From the NCBI RefSeq assembly GCF_028595325.1, contig NZ_JAQQXR010000009.1:1-64000 (forward strand): 64,000 nt of DNA, written 5' to 3'. This DNA comes from Janthinobacterium fluminis (lineage in GTDB: Bacteria; Pseudomonadota; Gammaproteobacteria; Burkholderiales; Burkholderiaceae_D). The position numbers and the translations under genes were made by a program. Shown here piece after piece: positions 26,903 to 34,309 of this stretch (position 1 is the stretch's first letter; every line of letters begins with the position of its first letter). The notes beneath the pieces are model-generated. The model did not search any database, was not told where the DNA came from, and saw nothing but the letters and a program-made list of their open reading frames with translations.

Positions 26903-26988
26903 CCGGCATCGGTAACCCCGCTACCATGATCCGCGATGGATGTTAGGCCGGAGGCTTTGCGTCCTTGCCTTTCAGCAAGATTGCCCGG
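26903..26988 (-). promoter_or_regulatory. Cyclic di-GMP-I (GEMM-I) riboswitch
   Basis: Read on the minus strand, the aptamer shows the invariant blocks GGGCAA (26986-26981), GGACGCAAAGCCTCCGG (from about 26964) followed by CCTAA, and GGTAGCGGGGTTACCGATG (ending near 26907). The P1b stem CTTGCT-GAAA-GGCAAG has the GAAA tetraloop that docks in known structures. CCGG ends (26988-26985 and 26906-26903) can form the closing helix. Just downstream, AGCAAGA (26902-26896) is complementary to the 5' strand of P1b (TCTTGCT, 26980-26974), a plausible competing helix. It precedes the PKD metalloprotease gene. Confidence 0.93.
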
Positions 26989-26992
26989 GTCC

Positions 26993-27021
26993 AGTATTGT
27001 TGAGACGTTGCCGGTAGTCAA
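26993..27021 (-). promoter_or_regulatory. Sigma70-type promoter of the riboswitch-protease unit
   Basis: On the minus strand a -35 TTGACT (27021-27016) is followed by 17 bases and a -10 AATACT (26998-26993). Transcription would start near 26986, right at the 5' end of the riboswitch aptamer. The spacing is ideal, and the transcript start matches the RNA fold. Confidence 0.75.
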
Positions 27022-27075
27022 GTTTTTTTGACTAACGGTTGTCGCATCGCAACGTCGTGGACCGGGCCGAGAAGC

Positions 27076-29211
27076 TTACTCGATGGCCAACGCCAGGTCG
27101 CGCCCGGCCAGCGCCACGTTGCCGGCGTAGTCGGCCGCCAGAATCCGCAGCACATACCGGCCCGGCGCCAGCGCGGCGATGTGCCACGCGCCGGGGCCGA
27201 CCCGGCCGTCCGCCAAGGTGTTGTTGACGTCATACAGGAAGCGCGTCGTCGCGTTGCCGTGCACGGTGATGCCGCTGCTGGCCGCGTAGACCAGCTTGAC
27301 GGCGTCGCGGCTGGCCGGCAGGCGGTCGTAGACCTGGGTGACGACGGGTTGCTCGAAGCCGGGCGCCGGGCTGCCGTCGGCGCGCAGCAACTGGTAGCCC
27401 AGCTTGTACAGGCCGAGGCGGCGGCGCGCCTGGTTGCCGTCCATCTGGTCGTAGGCGTCGACGACGATGCGCACCTGCTGCAGCGCGCGCGCCAGCCGCA
27501 ATGGCGCGCCGCGCCGCGCCACCAACTTCTGCCCGGCCGCGTCGTACAGCGCGATGTCGGCGATGTGCGGCGCCACCGTGTCGCGCAGGCCGGCGAAAGA
27601 CAGGCTCAGGGGATTCACCTCGCCGCCGTCGCGCCGGTAATCGAGGTGGACATGGGCCATGCGGTTGACGCTGCCGACGGTGTCGCCGACCTTGAAACGG
27701 GCGCCGCGCTGCACCCGCACCCGCTCCGGCTTGCCGGCGGCGTCGTTGAGCACACAGAAGCGGGCGTCGAACGGCCGGTCCTGCGCGCCGCGGCCCACCC
27801 GCATATGGATATAGGACAGGCCGTCGATGCTGAAGCCCTCGTTCAATTCACCATAGCCCCAGTTCGCCAGCGGATGGCTGACCTTGCCCGCGGCAATCGC
27901 CAGCACCGGCGTGCCGACGCCGGCCTGAATATCCAGGCCGCTGTGAAAATGGTCGCGGCTCTCGCCGCTGAAATTGCCGCGCACCTCGCCCATCAAACCG
28001 ACCACCTCGTGCGGCCGGTCCTGCGGCTTGAGCGGCCACAGCATTGGCGTCGCCGGCGCTGGCGCCACGGCCCGCGGCTTGAGCGCCGGCGCCGCCGTGC
28101 CGGGCGCGGCGGCGGCCAGACGCCGCAACTGCGCCGTGCCGGCGTCGGCGACATACAGCGCGCCGTCGCGGGCCAAGGCGATGCCGCGCGCCTGCGACAA
28201 GCGCACCGAGCCGTCGCCATTGCCCGGCGACGCGGGCCGGTCGATGTCCTTCAGCGCCAGCAACTGCCCCTCCGGCGACAACTGCAGCACGCGCCCGTAC
28301 ACCCCGCTGCTCACATACAAGAAACCGTCGTGCGCCAGCGCCAGCCCCATCGGCCGGCGCGGCACCCCGTCACGCTCGCCCGGCGTCGCCCGCACCAGCG
28401 TGCTCACCAAGCCATCCCGCCCCAGCTTGCGAATCGCATCATTACCCGTGTCGGCAATAAATATCTGGCCGGCCGCGTCCACGGCCAGCGCGCACGGCGT
28501 ATCGAACTGGGCAGCCAGGGCCGCGCCATCGCCCTCCCCCGGCTGGCCGTTGCCGGCCACCGTGCTGACCTGGCCGTCCGGCGCCACGCGCCGTATGCTG
28601 TCATTGTAGGCGTCGGCCACATACACGGCGCCGTCCGGACCGACGGCGACGCCGAGGGGGCCGTTGAACTGCGCCGCGCGCCCCCTGCCGTCGCGGAAAC
28701 CGGCGCCGCCGCCGCCCGCCAGCGTCGTCACCGTGCCGTCCGGCGCCACTTTGCGGATCGCGTGGTTGCCGGTGTCGGCCACATACAGATTGCCGGCGGC
28801 GTCGAGCGCGACGCCGGACGGTGTATGGAAGGCCGCCGCCGCGCCCACGCCGTCGGCATAACCCTCGCGCCCGCCAGCCAGCGTCGCCACGACGCCGTCG
28901 GCACCCAGCTTGCGGATGCGGTTGTTGTCGCCGCCCTCGGCAACATAGGCGTTGCCCGCCGCGTCGATGGCCAGCCCGAAGGGATCGGCAAAGCGAGCCT
29001 GGCCCGCCGGCCCGTCCTGCGCGCCGACGACGCCGTCACCGGCCAGCGTGGACACGCGCGCCGGCCAGTCAACCACCGTGGCCGGCCCGACCGGCTTGCC
29101 CCCCGGCACGGCCAAGGCATGGCTGGAACCAGACTGCAGATAGACAAAACCGGCGCCGGCGCCAAGTAGGGCCACGGCGACCAGCGCCAGCCGGGTGGAA
29201 GTGAGAGACAT
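27076..29211 (-). CDS. NHL-repeat protein with C-terminal M23-like peptidase domain
   Basis: A 711-residue exported protein with an N-terminal signal anchor (about 7-27). Residues about 50-330 contain five or six NHL repeats (pattern FADPFGLAIDAAGNAYVAEGG, AVDAAGQIFIADTGNDAIRKLG), which form a beta-propeller. A second domain (about 375-500) has HFHSGLDIQAGVGTPVLA and YIHMRVG, resembling LytM/M23 endopeptidases (HxxxD). The C-terminal 200 residues are beta-rich and unrecognised. It may bind or cut envelope polymers. It is upstream of the riboswitch unit, which has its own promoter. Confidence 0.72.
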   Translation of the reverse strand: MSLTSTRLALVAVALLGAGAGFVYLQSGSSHALAVPGGKPVGPATVVDWPARVSTLAGDGVVGAQDGPAGQARFADPFGLAIDAAGNAYVAEGGDNNRIRKLGADGVVATLAGGREGYADGVGAAAAFHTPSGVALDAAGNLYVADTGNHAIRKVAPDGTVTTLAGGGGAGFRDGRGRAAQFNGPLGVAVGPDGAVYVADAYNDSIRRVAPDGQVSTVAGNGQPGEGDGAALAAQFDTPCALAVDAAGQIFIADTGNDAIRKLGRDGLVSTLVRATPGERDGVPRRPMGLALAHDGFLYVSSGVYGRVLQLSPEGQLLALKDIDRPASPGNGDGSVRLSQARGIALARDGALYVADAGTAQLRRLAAAAPGTAAPALKPRAVAPAPATPMLWPLKPQDRPHEVVGLMGEVRGNFSGESRDHFHSGLDIQAGVGTPVLAIAAGKVSHPLANWGYGELNEGFSIDGLSYIHMRVGRGAQDRPFDARFCVLNDAAGKPERVRVQRGARFKVGDTVGSVNRMAHVHLDYRRDGGEVNPLSLSFAGLRDTVAPHIADIALYDAAGQKLVARRGAPLRLARALQQVRIVVDAYDQMDGNQARRRLGLYKLGYQLLRADGSPAPGFEQPVVTQVYDRLPASRDAVKLVYAASSGITVHGNATTRFLYDVNNTLADGRVGPGAWHIAALAPGRYVLRILAADYAGNVALAGRDLALAIE

Positions 29212-29288
29212 GGGGGCTAGCCTTGCTGTTAATTTAAAGAAACGGCAGCTTAACCGATAAACATTGGTTAAACAACATCAGGCAAGGC

Positions 29289-29378
29289 AAAAAAAACCCG
29301 CCAAGGAGGCGGGTTGAATCTATTTTCTTGGAGGAGAATAGAGGAGACAGACGCAGTATGCCGCGCCGCCACCTGCAA
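29289..29378 (-). ncRNA. Small RNA-like unit, copy 1 (CCUCC/CUCCU motif, own terminator)
   Basis: On the minus strand this unit ends in a terminator (stem CCCGCC/GGCGGG at 29297-29313, then eight U at 29296-29289). Its body carries TCTCCTCTATTCTCCTCC, an anti-Shine-Dalgarno-like repeat. A homologous unit lies 313 bases away (29602-29692). The block CACTTTATAT (plus strand) just upstream is conserved in both copies and could hold a -10 (TATAAA). The 5' end is estimated. Confidence 0.55.
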
Positions 29379-29601
29379 ATCCACTTTATATCTATGATGA
29401 CAGCAATAGGGAAATCGCATATCTCTACAAAAGCTGCCGGCGACGCAAAACAATCTTGACATGCTCTTTTTTAAAAGCGCAGATGCCTGGATGTGTTGAG
29501 CCGGCCGCGATCCATTTTATCCGCGCGCAAAAATACAGTTATACGCAATGCAACAATTGAGAATAAACTTTTAATCCCTATTGCGGCGCCAAATTCCGGA
29601 C

Positions 29602-29692
29602 AAAAAAAAGCCCGCTGCGGGAGCGGGCTGAATCTATTTTCTTGGAGGAGAATAGAGGAGACAGGAGAATTATGCCGCCGCCCCGAATACAA
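29602..29692 (-). ncRNA. Small RNA-like unit, copy 2
   Basis: Homologue of the unit at 29289-29378. Identical body over about 33 bases (from AATCTATTTTCTTGGAGGAG on the plus strand), a different terminator stem with the same role (AGCCCGCT/AGCGGGCT at 29609-29629), and eight U. Different stems with a conserved body and conserved upstream block argue for two related RNA genes rather than one recent duplication. The 5' end is estimated from a TATAAA-like box. Confidence 0.55.
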
Positions 29693-29793
29693 ATCCACTT
29701 TATATATATGATGTCCGGAATCACTACAGCTTATAACTGTTGCCGTGCAGCATGGTTTACGGACGATCGATGCGCCCAGCGCAGGCGAGGCCC

Positions 29794-30102
29794 TTAACGC
29801 CGCTCGGGCGCTATCGCACGCAATTGGGCGGCAAATTGCGCATGGGCGGCGGCATCCACGGGCCTATGCTTGCGTTGGGCGGAAGCCGGATCGTTTCCCA
29901 GATAATTGTCGCCCTTCCAGTTGCGTGCCGGCCGGACCGGCCGCGCGACAAAACCGCCGCCGCAATTCGGGCATACATTCTGCAACAAACCGTCGACGCA
30001 GGACGCGCAAAACGTGCACTCATACGTGCAAATGCGCGCATCCGGCGCGGCGGGCGGCAAATCCTTATTGCAATGTTCACAGTTCGGCCTCAATTCCAGC
30101 AT
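29794..30102 (-). CDS. DUF1272 domain protein (Cys-rich, zinc-binding type)
   Basis: A 102-residue protein starting MLELRPNCEHC, with GGAGATGGAGC before the ATG at 30102. Seven or more Cys in CEHC, ICTYECTFCASCV and VCPNCGGGF predict zinc binding. The last 35 residues are polar and follow the DUF1272 core. Function is unknown; the family is widespread as a short stand-alone protein in proteobacteria. Confidence 0.85.
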   Translation of the reverse strand: MLELRPNCEHCNKDLPPAAPDARICTYECTFCASCVDGLLQNVCPNCGGGFVARPVRPARNWKGDNYLGNDPASAQRKHRPVDAAAHAQFAAQLRAIAPERR

Positions 30103-30210
30103 GCTCCATCTCCTGGTTTGCGCGCGGCCGCCGAATGGCGCCAGCACCCAGCCATTCTAGGCTAGCCGGGCACTGGCGCAAATGACAAAGATATGCCGAA
30201 TCCTGCCAAT

Positions 30211-31428
30211 TTAGGCGTCGGCCGGCTTGGCGGGCGTCTTGTCGCGCAACATCGCCTTAATACCGCGCAAGCCCTGGCGGATGCGCGCCTCGTTCTCGAT
30301 CAAGGCGAAACGCACATACTCATCGCCATACTCGCCAAAACCGATGCCGGGCGACACGCACACCTTGGCCTCGGCCAGCAGGCGCTTGGAAAACTCCAAG
30401 GAACCGAGATGGCGGTACGCCTCGGGAATATGCGCCCAGATATACATCGACGCCTTCGGCTTCTCGACGGGCCAGCCGGCCTCCAGCAAACCTTTGACGA
30501 GCACATCGCGGCGGCTCTGGTACTGCGCGCAAATATCGCTGACGCAAGCCTGATCGCCCTCCAGCGCGGCGATCGCCGCCACCTGCACCGGCGTGAAACT
30601 GCCGTAATCGTGGTAACTCTTAATGCGCGCCAGCGCCGCCACCAGCTCGCGGTTACCGACCATGAAACCGATGCGCCAGCCGGCCATGTTATAGCTCTTC
30701 GACAGCGTAAAGAACTCGACGGCGACATCGCGCGCGCCCGGCACCTGCATGATGGACGGCGCCTGCCAGCCATCGAAAGTAATATCGGCGTAGGCCAAAT
30801 CATGGACGACGAGGATATCGTGCTGCTTCGCCAGCGCGACGACGCGCTCGAAGAACTCCAACTCGACGCACTGCGCCGTCGGATTCGACGGAAAGCCCAG
30901 CACCATCATCTTCGGCTTAGGATAACTCTCGCGGATGGCCCGCTCCAGCTCGGCGAAAAAATCCACGCCGGGGCCCATGCGCACCGAGCGGATATCGGCG
31001 CCGGCGATCACCGCGCCCCAGATATGGATAGGATAACTGGGGTTCGGCACCAGCACCGTATCGCCGCGGTCCAGCGTGGCCAGCATCAGATGGGCCAGGC
31101 CCTCCTTCGAGCCTATCGTGACGATGGCCTCGGCGTCCGGATCGAAATCCACGTCATAACGCTTCTTATACCAGTGCGCGATGGCGCGGCGCAGGCGCGG
31201 AATACCCTTCGACGCCGAATAACCGTGGGTATCGGGGCGTTTAGCCGTCTCGACGAGCTTATCGACGATATGTGCCGGCGTGGCGCCGTCCGGATTACCC
31301 ATCGACATATCGATAATATCTTCGCCGCGGCGGCGCGCCGCCATCTTCAATTCGGCGGTGATATTAAACACATAAGGGGGCAAGCGATCGATGCGCGAAA
31401 AGCGGCGCGGAGTTGGGGATGGAGTCAT
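30211..31428 (-). CDS. alaC: Alanine transaminase AlaC-like aminotransferase
   Basis: A 405-residue class I/II PLP aminotransferase that interconverts glutamate/pyruvate and 2-oxoglutarate/alanine. [16 protein letters not shown] at the start and [10 protein letters not shown] are diagnostic of the AlaC/AlaA group. PLP Lys is K244 in [29 protein letters not shown] and VHDLAYADI contribute the usual Asn and Asp. The ATG at 31428 is preferred over the TTG at 31431. The gene stands alone between palindromic repeats and a DUF1272 gene. Confidence 0.88.
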   Translation of the reverse strand: MTPSPTPRRFSRIDRLPPYVFNITAELKMAARRRGEDIIDMSMGNPDGATPAHIVDKLVETAKRPDTHGYSASKGIPRLRRAIAHWYKKRYDVDFDPDAEAIVTIGSKEGLAHLMLATLDRGDTVLVPNPSYPIHIWGAVIAGADIRSVRMGPGVDFFAELERAIRESYPKPKMMVLGFPSNPTAQCVELEFFERVVALAKQHDILVVHDLAYADITFDGWQAPSIMQVPGARDVAVEFFTLSKSYNMAGWRIGFMVGNRELVAALARIKSYHDYGSFTPVQVAAIAALEGDQACVSDICAQYQSRRDVLVKGLLEAGWPVEKPKASMYIWAHIPEAYRHLGSLEFSKRLLAEAKVCVSPGIGFGEYGDEYVRFALIENEARIRQGLRGIKAMLRDKTPAKPADA

Positions 31429-31526
31429 CAAATATCTCTACGTAAGCGCCCGGAACCGTCCGAGCGACGTGGCGCGATGAGCGCGCCTGCCCCATCCTAA
31501 AGGCAAACGGCGAAAATGACAATCCC

Positions 31527-31654
31527 CAACAATGGGGTCAGGTCTAGACATGGCGGTTTCATGCCCCACAGCAGTGTCGCTAAGCACTTGCGAGGCGGTA
31601 AACCGCCATGTCTAGACCTGACCCCATTGTTGCTAAACCGCCATGTCTAGACCT
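31527..31654. repeat. 33-bp perfect inverted repeat plus a third partial copy
   Basis: Arms 31527-31559 and 31600-31632 match perfectly as an inverted repeat (core CAGGTCTAGACATGGCGG) around a 40-base spacer. A third 20-base copy of the right arm starts at 31635, three bases after the second, as a direct repeat. CTAGAC occurs three times. The element lies between alaC and the prc terminator and has no ORF. Confidence 0.85.
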
Positions 31655-31683
31655 CCCCCCTAGGGGGCAACATAGTGGCGGCG

Positions 31684-31719
31684 AAAAAAAAGCTGCCTTC
31701 TTGCGAGGGCAGCTTTTTT
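31684..31719 (-). terminator. Bidirectional terminator after prc
   Basis: Stem GCTGCC/GGCAGC (31692-31697 and 31708-31713) with eight A on the left and six T on the right, so it can end transcription in both directions. It lies 15 bases past the prc stop. Confidence 0.85.
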
Positions 31720-31734
31720 GGCCTTGCGGCACGC

Positions 31735-33987
31735 TTATTTCGCCGGCTCCGGCATGTAGGGCAGCACGCGCGACGCCAGCCGGGTGTCGGTCTTGATCAG
31801 GCCGACTTCGTCCGCGAGGATGCGCACGGCTTCGTTGAGCAGCACGTCCTTGGCGTTCTTCGCCGCTTTTTCCGCATCCAGTTCGGCCGTCAGCGCCCGT
31901 TCGTCGCCCTGCAGCCCGTCGTCGGTGCGCAGCGCGCCCCGCACCGCCGCAACCTGCCTAGCCGCCTTCGACGCGGTTTTCTTGCCCAGCGCCTTGTTCA
32001 GCGCCTCTTTCGGATCGGGCAGCACGACCAGGTCGTCGCTGCCGTTGCCGGCGGCGGCCACCAGCAGGCGCTTTTCGCGCAGCTTGGCGCGCGCTTCCTG
32101 GCTGTCGCGCTCCTTGCGGCGCACGGTTTCGTTGAGCGAGATCAGGTTTTCCTTGCGCTGTTTGCTCACCAGGGCGATGTCTTCCTGCAGGTACTGGAAG
32201 TCCTTGTCCTTGGCCACGCGCGCCTCGTGCTTGCGGTCGAGCAGCGTCACGATGTCCTTCAGGTCGCCGGCCGGCACGAACAGCGCCGGTTTGATCGACG
32301 TCCACGGCAGCGCATTGTCGTAGCTGGACTCGCCGAAGCTGTCGCTGTCGGACATGGCCGGCAGCTTGATGTCGGGCGTGACGCCGCGCAACTGGGTGGT
32401 GCCGCCGTTGATGCGGAAAAATTGCGCGATCGTCATCTTCAGCTCGCCGTAGCGGGCCTTGTCGCCACCGCCGAAGGTGTCCAGATTGATCAGTTGCTGC
32501 ACCGTGCCCTTGCCGAAGCTGGCCTCGCCGATGATCAGGCCGCGGCCGTAGTCTTGCAGCGCGGCGGCGAAGATTTCCGACGCCGATGCCGAACCGCGGT
32601 TGATCAGCACCCCGACGGGGCCGTCCCAGACCAGGCCGGGGTTGGTGTCGCTTTCAATGTCGACCTTGCCGGTGGCGTTGCGCTGCTGCACCACCGGACC
32701 GCGGTCGATGAACAGGCCGGTCAGCTCGACGGCCTCGTTCAGCGAGCCGCCGCCGTTGTTGCGCAAGTCGATCAGCACATTCTCGACCTTGTCCTTTTTC
32801 AGCTCGCCGAGCAAGCGCGCGACGTCGCGCGCGGCGCTCTTGAAGTCCTTGTCGCCACGCCGGCGCGCCTCGAAGTCCTGGTAGAAGGTCGGCAGGGAAA
32901 TCACGCCGACGCGGCGCTTGACGCCGTTGTCCTTGACTTCGATGACGGATTTCTTCGCCGCCTGCTCTTCCATGCTGATTTTCTTGCGCACCAGCGAGAC
33001 GGTCGCGTGCTTGGCGTCCGGGCCTGCGTCGGCCGGCAACACGTCGAGCCGCACCACGGAATCCTTGGCGCCGCGGATTTGCGTGACAACGTCGTCTATG
33101 CGCCAACCCAGCACTTCGGTAAACGGCCCATGCTCGCCCTGGCCGACACCGACGATGCGGTCGCCCACCTTGAGCTTGCCCGACAGGCCGGCCGGGCTGC
33201 CCGGCACGATTTCGCGGATCACCGTGTATTCGTCGCGCGTTTGCAGCACGGCGCCTATGCCTTCGAGCGACAGGCGCATGGCGATGTCGAAATTCTCCGA
33301 CGCCCGCGGTCCCAGGTAGTTGGTGTGCGGCTCGATCGACATCGCGTAGGCGTTCATGAAAATCTGGAACACGTCTTCGCTGTTGAGCTTGCGCGAGCGG
33401 CTCAGGTAATTTTCATAGCGCTTGTCGAGCGTGTCGCGGATCGCCTTGTCTTCCTTGCCGGCCAGCTTCAGGCGCAGCCAGTCGTTCTTGACGCGCTTGC
33501 GCCACAGTTCGCGCACCTCGTCGTCGCTCTTCGGCCAGGCGGCCTTTTCGCGGTCGTACTGGTAGCTTTCGTCGGCGCTGAAGTCGAATTTACTCTTGAG
33601 CAGCTCGCGCGCATAACCGATGCGCTCGTCGAAGCGCTGCTGGTACATATTGTAGATGGCGAACGGCGCGCCCAGGTTTTCGCCGGCGATGGCGTCGTCG
33701 AGCTTGCCGCGCACGGCGGCGAACTGGTCGATGTCGGCCTGCACGAAGAACAATTTTTCAGCGTCGAGCGACTTGAAGTAGCGGTCGAAGATCTTTTCCG
33801 ACATCGCATCGTCGAGCGGCGTGGTTTTGTAGTGGTAGCGCGACAGCACGCGCGAGGCCCACAGCGCGGCCTGGGTTTGCTGCGCCAGCGGTTTCATCTG
33901 CGGCGCCGCGATCTTTTCCGACTGGGCCGCGCCGGCTTGCGCTGACATTGCCACCGCCAGGACGACCAGCATGATTTGTTTCTTCAT
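31735..33987 (-). CDS. prc: Tail-specific protease Prc/Tsp (S41A)
   Basis: A 750-residue periplasmic C-terminal processing protease with a signal peptide (LVVLAVAMSAQAGA). The N-terminal helical domain (about 40-235) has LDDAMSEKIFDRYFKSLD. A PDZ domain lies near 240-325 (GIGAVLQ...GSPAGLSGKLKVGD). The S41 catalytic core carries S468 in SASASEIFAAALQDYG, D479 and K493 in FGKGTVQ, matching the Ser/Lys dyad of E. coli Prc. The C-terminal DUF3340 tail is present (about 560-690). It degrades proteins with nonpolar C-termini and trims envelope proteins such as peptidoglycan hydrolases. Confidence 0.93.
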   Translation of the reverse strand: MKKQIMLVVLAVAMSAQAGAAQSEKIAAPQMKPLAQQTQAALWASRVLSRYHYKTTPLDDAMSEKIFDRYFKSLDAEKLFFVQADIDQFAAVRGKLDDAIAGENLGAPFAIYNMYQQRFDERIGYARELLKSKFDFSADESYQYDREKAAWPKSDDEVRELWRKRVKNDWLRLKLAGKEDKAIRDTLDKRYENYLSRSRKLNSEDVFQIFMNAYAMSIEPHTNYLGPRASENFDIAMRLSLEGIGAVLQTRDEYTVIREIVPGSPAGLSGKLKVGDRIVGVGQGEHGPFTEVLGWRIDDVVTQIRGAKDSVVRLDVLPADAGPDAKHATVSLVRKKISMEEQAAKKSVIEVKDNGVKRRVGVISLPTFYQDFEARRRGDKDFKSAARDVARLLGELKKDKVENVLIDLRNNGGGSLNEAVELTGLFIDRGPVVQQRNATGKVDIESDTNPGLVWDGPVGVLINRGSASASEIFAAALQDYGRGLIIGEASFGKGTVQQLINLDTFGGGDKARYGELKMTIAQFFRINGGTTQLRGVTPDIKLPAMSDSDSFGESSYDNALPWTSIKPALFVPAGDLKDIVTLLDRKHEARVAKDKDFQYLQEDIALVSKQRKENLISLNETVRRKERDSQEARAKLREKRLLVAAAGNGSDDLVVLPDPKEALNKALGKKTASKAARQVAAVRGALRTDDGLQGDERALTAELDAEKAAKNAKDVLLNEAVRILADEVGLIKTDTRLASRVLPYMPEPAK

Positions 33988-34236
33988 CGGCTTCTCCGAA
34001 AAGTGATATGCGATTTACCGGCGGCGCGGCATCGCCGCGGCCGCCATGAAAACAGTGCCCGCAATTGAGACGTGGACATAATATTCTACAGGATACAGCA
34101 GGGCGCAAGCCCCCCGCCCAGCAGTTTCATCGAACAAGCTTAAGCGCCGCTGAAGATGCGCGTCGCAACACTTACAAAATGAAACATTGCCTGCCTGTTG
34201 GATGGGCGCGAAGCCGGCTGGCCGCAGCCCTTGCCC

Positions 34237-34270
34237 AAGTCATAATCCTGTCATTTTTGCTCGCTAGAAT
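34237..34270 (+). promoter_or_regulatory. Pho box and -10 upstream of phoX
   Basis: AAGTCAT-AATC-CTGTCAT (34237-34254) has the geometry of a PhoB box (two 7-base half sites, 4-base spacer). The second half is perfect and the first matches at GTCAT. TAGAAT (34265-34270) follows after ten bases, the spacing of PhoB-activated promoters that lack a good -35. It predicts phosphate-starvation induction. Confidence 0.72.
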
Positions 34271-34309
34271 GGCGCCGGTTCGTTCCCCCACCCTTCAACA
34301 GAAAAGCTC

